64,000 nt of DNA from positions 124,001 through 188,000 of the forward strand of contig JAPTYO010000018.1 in the NCBI GenBank assembly GCA_036873135.1. The letters run 5' to 3'. The stretch comes from Clarkia xantiana subsp. parviflora. Lineage: Eukaryota > Streptophyta > Magnoliopsida > Myrtales > Onagraceae. Position 1 is the first letter of the stretch; each line of letters opens with the position of its first letter. The translations under genes were made by a program, and so were the position numbers. The notes beneath the pieces are model-generated. The model was not told where the DNA came from, did no database searches, and saw only the letters and a program-made list of their open reading frames with translations. Below, one piece after another: positions 59,845-64,000 of the stretch.

Positions 59845-60745
59845 TAGTACGGGATTGTCATCTAACAAGAGGACGTTCGACGTATAAAGTGAACCCTTAA
59901 GCAGGAATTCGTAGTACGGGATTGTCATCTAACAAGAGGACGTTCGTCGTATAGAGTGAACCCTTAAACAGGAATTTATAGTATGGGATTGTCATCTAAT
60001 AAGAGGACATTCGCCATAAAGAGTGAACCCTTAAACAGGATATACACAGTATGGGATTGTCATCTAAGAAGAGGACATTCGCCATAAAGATTGAACCCTT
60101 AAACAGGATATACACACTTGTTGTAGCGTGGGGTCGTTGTCTAACAAGAGAACTTCCGCCACGAAGAGTGAACCCTTAAACAGGATATACACAGTATGGG
60201 ATTGTCATCTAACAAGAGGACATTCGCCATAAAGAGTGAACCCTTAAACAGGATATACACACTTGTTGTAGCGTGGGGTCGTTGTCTAACGAGAGAACTT
60301 CCGCCCCAAAGAGTGAACCCTTTAACAGGATATACACAGTATGGGATTGTCATCTAACAAGAGGACATTCGCCATAAAGAGTGAACCCTTAAACAGGATA
60401 TACACACTTGTTGTAGCGTGGGGTCGTTGTCTAACAAGAGAACTTCCGCCACAAAGAGTGAACCCTTAAACAGGATATACACAGTATGGGATTGTCATCT
60501 AACAAGAGGACATTCGCCATAAAGAGTGAACCCTTAAACAGGATATACACACTTGTTGTAGCGTGGGGTCGTTGTTTGACAAGAGAACTTCCGCCACAAA
60601 GAGTGAATCCTTAAACAGGATATACACAGTATGTGATTGTCATCTAACAAGAGGACATTCGCCATAAAGAGTGAACCCTTAAACAGGATATACACACTTG
60701 TTGTAGCTTGGGGTCGTTGTCTAACAAGACAACTTCCGCCACTTA
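59845..60745. repeat. Satellite-like array of G with 145-bp higher-order unit
   Basis: About 65-75 bp units with TAACAAGAGGAC...GTGAACCCTTAAACAGGATA. After 60050 two variants alternate: one with AGTATGGGATTGTCATC, the other with TTGTAGCGTGGGGTCGTTGTC. TTGTAG starts at 60121, 60266, 60411, 60556 and 60701, an exact 145-bp period over five copies. Confidence 0.92.
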
Positions 60746-61337
60746 TGGGGTGATCAGTCCCGTATTGTATTTGCCCATCCTGTTCTGAATCCAGGGAATG
60801 GCGATGAACATGAGGATTTGCCTCTAACAAGAGATGTCACAGCATGTCATTTATATGTCATCAATAGGACATTGTAGATAGGACGTCGTTGGTATGACGC
60901 TTTTGATGTAAGAGGTTGCAATTATGTCTTTGCAAATATGTTGTTGCAGCATGCTGACTTTGAATATATCTTGGTTTAATTCCAAGTTGTTGATTCCTTG
61001 ATGACGCCTTTTGATATAGTCGTCAATATGAGTAAGTTGTTGTTGATGATGAGCGTTGTCATAACGCGTAGTAGATTTTTGCTTGCACATAGCATAATAT
61101 CTTGAATTGTTGATGTAGATAATAGTTGTTGTAGTTACTTTGCTTTGCTTCCAAGTAACGTATATATAGAATAGTGATGTTCCTACGAAGATAGAACAAC
61201 TTCATTAGGTTCATGCGATTATTGCAAAGATGCCACTTTATTTGAGAGTGTGGACTTTTCAACAAGTAGATGCATTATGAAAATGAGAGCAAAAGGGCTT
61301 GATACGACAGCTCCTTTTGTGACAGAAGATTATCCTT

Positions 61338-63395
61338 TCATCCATGGAATTTCTTCAAGTGCCCTTCACTAAACGTGTTTGTAGAGGCATTGCCATTTGC
61401 ATCTTCAAGGCGATATGCGTTGATATATGGGATGGATATGATCTTGTAAGGGCCTTCCCACTTTGGAGACGTTTTGTTAATTTGATCGAGATCTGAGAAC
61501 TCATTCTTTCTCCACACCATTTCTCCGAAATGGAATTGTCTTTCTTTCACCTTCCTGTTGTAATATCTTGCAGTTATCAAGCGCATGCGTGCCTGATTAT
61601 GCTCCGAGTTACGCCTTTTTTCTTCAGCCAGGTTTAGGTCTAGAAGTATGTCTACTTCATTGGCTTGGGTGTCGAAATGGGTTGTGCGGTAGGATGAGAC
61701 AGCAATTTTGATGGGAGCGACTGCTTCCGTTCCATACACCAAACTGAATGGTGTTTCTCCGGTTGGCTCCTTTGGAGTTGTTCGTAGTGCTCATAGCACA
61801 CTGCTAAGCTCTTCTGCCCACCCTCCTTTTAGTGCATGCACTCTCTTCTTGAGACCGTCTAGGACGGTCTTGTTGGCGGCCCGACTTGTCCGTTGGTTTG
61901 AGCATGGCGGACTGATGCGAAACAGTGGTTGATGCTGAGCCTTTCGCAAAATGTTTGAAGCCTTGAACTCTTGAATTGCGGTCCATTGTTGCTGATTAGC
62001 ACCTTTGGAACCCCGTATCGTGAGATGATGTGATTTCGGATGAAATCCATTATCTGTGCATCGGTTGTTCGTGTCAATGCCTTTGCCTCGATCCACTTCG
62101 AAAAGCAGTCGATTGCGATGACAATGTACTTGGTTTGGCCTTTTGATTTTTGAAGTGGGCCCACCAAGTCAATCCCCCATTGTGTGAATGGCTAGGAACT
62201 TGCAATTGAGCTTAGCTTTGCGGCTGGTGCCGTGATACTTCTTGAATAAAATTGGCAAGATTCGCATTCTTCGACCAAGTGCGTAGCTTGGTTCTTCATG
62301 GTTGGCCAATAGTATCCTAAGCTCAACGTTTTGCGTATTAGAGATCTCGCACCTTCATGGCAGGCCGTTTGGCCATTATGCGAATCTTCTAACACTTTCT
62401 GGCCTTCTTGGAAGGTGATGCACTTTAGGTATGGGGTTGAAAATCCTCTCTTGTATAGCTGGTCATCTAACAATGCGTAGTTGATAGCTTGCTTCTGGAT
62501 TTTATGGGTTTGAACATTGTCTTCGGGGAACTTTGCCACACTTTGGTATGTTCTGCAATTTGTTGAGTTCCGTCTTGGACATCTGTCTCGGGTGTTATCC
62601 CGGTGAATTCAGTAACGAAGTCTGCCAATGCATGCCCCTTGATCGCCGTTCGAGGAGCGAAATGAATGCGGAATTCACTTAACTCCACCGACCACTTTGC
62701 TAACTTTCCTGGCACGTTTGGCTTGACAGGATGTGGTTCAGGGGTTGGTCTGTTAGGACTGTTACTTCGTGTGCCATATTCTTCCCGTTTAAATCGCCGA
62801 AAATGGTATTGACCATTTGCTGGTATGTTGCTCTCGCATTGATCAAGCCGAATGGCATCACTGTGTAGTTGTATATTTTGCTATCTGCATAGAATGTAGT
62901 GTGCAATGCATCATCTTTGAACATCGGGATCTGGTTGTATCTTGAGTATGCATCCATTACGGATATTAACTCATGGCCGGCGGTGGCATCGACTAGTTGG
63001 TTGATTCTTGGAAGAGGATATGAATCCTTGGGGCATGCGTTGTTGAGATCTCTGTAATCAAAGCACATTCTCAATTTGCCACTTGATTTAGGTACCAATA
63101 CCGGGTTTGCCCCCCATGTTTGGTATCTTGACTCTTCAATGGATCTTGCGTCAAGCAGTCTTCCATGTTTGGTATCTGTTTGTGGCCTGGAAGGGATCAT
63201 CCTTCGTTGGCTGCTGTGGGCGGTGGTGTGGGGGTTGGCGGTGGTTGGGCCGCATATCCTTGATTTTCAGTGACTCGCGGAATGCGAGTAATTCTTCCAG
63301 CGCAGCCATCATTGCTGGAGTAACCGAAGACATCGGGTTTGCTCCCGTTCCTTGTTGTTCGCCTTGCGGCGTTTCTGTCTGAAATTCGTCATCAT
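61338..63395 (-). pseudogene. G gag-pol remnant with three deletions
   Basis: From high to low coordinates: a gag N-terminal piece (TPAMMAALEELLAF, 63383 to about 63190) is joined directly to reverse transcriptase (ANPVLVPKSSGKLRMCFDYR); gag's remainder and protease are gone. Reverse transcriptase stops at NTIFGD before the YVDD site and is joined (about 62790) to RNase H (HEVTVLTDQPLNH). RNase H runs to APRTAIKGHALADF, then is joined near 62530 to the integrase zinc region (KRGFSTPYLKC), dropping the archaeal-type RNase H. Integrase continues with shifts (ISNNGPQF: the catalytic Asp is Asn) to HLKKFHG and stop 61338. Confidence 0.85.
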
Positions 63396-64000
63396 TGATG
63401 GGTTCGATTACACCCGTCAGGCCCTTTAACGGGGAGGAAACGGCAAACAGGCCCACCAGGCCCAAAATGAAGGTCAAGATGACCTAGGAGGAGGGTCCCG
63501 ACAAAGGGAGTCCCGATGATGGAAGGTCCCGACAGAGTCGGTCCCGACAGATGAGCTGGAAGCTCCCGATGAGAAGCCTTTAAGTAGGCCCCGATGATGA
63601 ATCCCTGAGAATGATTGGCCCTGTCACGATGACGAGGGGCCCCGAGCGGTGACATAACGAGATAACTCTGGAGTCCCCGACGGGAGTCGGGACTCGTTAC
63701 CAGAGGATAAGGCCAAGATATGCGGGGCGTGGCCGAGATACGCGGGACGTGGTTAAGATACACGGAGCGTGGCCGAGATACGCGGGGCATGGCTGAGATA
63801 CGCAAGACCACACCCGAAATACGCGGGATACGGGCTAACCACCCCTAACGGTTCCCCAGGTACCTGAGGCATCTCTTTGCCTATAAATGGGCAGGAGGTC
63901 ACCTCAGAACACTTACATTGAGTTCAATACACTTTGAGATTACTGCTTGCCAGTCATACGAGATACTCATTTAAGCATCGGAGAGGGATTCTGGTTCACC
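63396..64000 (+). repeat. A/B-type LTR, cut by window end
   Basis: Begins TGATGGGTTCGATTACACC and runs through the GATACGCGGGGCGTGG repeats, TATA-like CTATAAATGGGC (about 63880) and U5 motif GCATCGGAGAGGGATTCTGG at the edge. Preceded by ATCAT. Whether it is a 5' LTR or a solo LTR lies outside the window. Confidence 0.9.

Larger units (their letters stand above)
58183..63395 (-). mobile_element. Tat-lineage element G, deleted
   Basis: Minus-strand element. Along + coordinates: 3' LTR (58183-58821), reversed polypurine tract (TTTTCCCCCGAGTC), long 3' region with satellite-like repeats, pol remnants (61338-63200) and a piece of gag N-terminus, cut at 63395 by another LTR. Its LTR start TGATGGAAATACACCC and tract CTCGGGGG resemble the C family, but it retains pol domains. 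Three internal deletions (see the coding entry). The base 5-mer before the LTR is TAGCC; its partner is outside the window. Confidence 0.8.

Noticed and set aside
59845..60745. Centromeric satellite
   Set aside because: The array is short and lies between an LTR and the pol of the same element, so it is the element's own 3' region.

Overview
The window is plant nuclear DNA, almost certainly from a eudicot (species not determinable from sequence alone). The evidence is plant-type LTR retrotransposons of the Ty3/gypsy Tat lineage and Ty1/copia, a CACTA-like end, a Mutator-like inverted-repeat element, GT-AG introns and one plant-specific secreted cysteine-rich gene. There are no prokaryotic operons, and I recognised no rRNA or tRNA gene and no CRISPR array. 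About 95% of the window is transposable-element DNA, mostly elements inserted into elements.

Layout. (1) 1-3251: 3' part of Tat element A1 (integrase end, minisatellite, antisense accessory gene, 3' LTR). (2) 3252-25469: Tat element D, a single long gag-pol frame with six in-frame stops. Its antisense accessory gene is split at 10882/22840 by element B (10883-22839, minus strand), flanked by the direct repeat GCCCC. B ends on the right in a 1.35-kb palindrome made of two head-to-head LTRs. A1 appears to sit in the first codons of D's gag, so D's own 5' LTR should lie left of the window. (3) 25470-27614: end of a CACTA-like transposon and old non-coding sequence. (4) 27615-56900: copia element F (minus strand), broken by a 1.2-kb MULE-like element (28667-29888), Tat-like element C1 (29961-50443, direct repeat CTTTC) and a deleted copia element E (50960-53124). 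C1 contains a second copy of its own family, C2 (34237-44870, direct repeat TGAAG). Removing the three insertions leaves F at about 5.4 kb, the normal copia size, which supports the model. (5) 56901-58182: the only host gene, an Ole e 6-like secreted peptide. (6) 58183-63395: deleted Tat element G (minus strand) with a long satellite-like 3' region. (7) 63396-64000: start of another A/B-type LTR.

How the parts work. A1, B, D and G are, or were, elements coding Gag, protease, reverse transcriptase, RNase H, a second archaeal-type RNase H and integrase; G now lacks most of Gag, protease and the second RNase H. C1 and C2 lack all polymerase and integrase domains. They carry gag, protease, then a second diverged half-gag, so they should depend on other elements. 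A1, B, D and C2 also carry a spliced accessory gene on the strand opposite to gag-pol, beginning in a 4-7 nt first coding exon; in C2 it is intact (646 aa predicted). The A/B family (A1, B, and the LTR at the right edge) has similar LTRs and looks the most recently active.

Most interesting: the palindromic LTR end of B, the gag-protease-gag' design of C1/C2, the palindrome arrays in the C LTRs that differ in copy number between the two LTRs of one element, and the antisense spliced gene.
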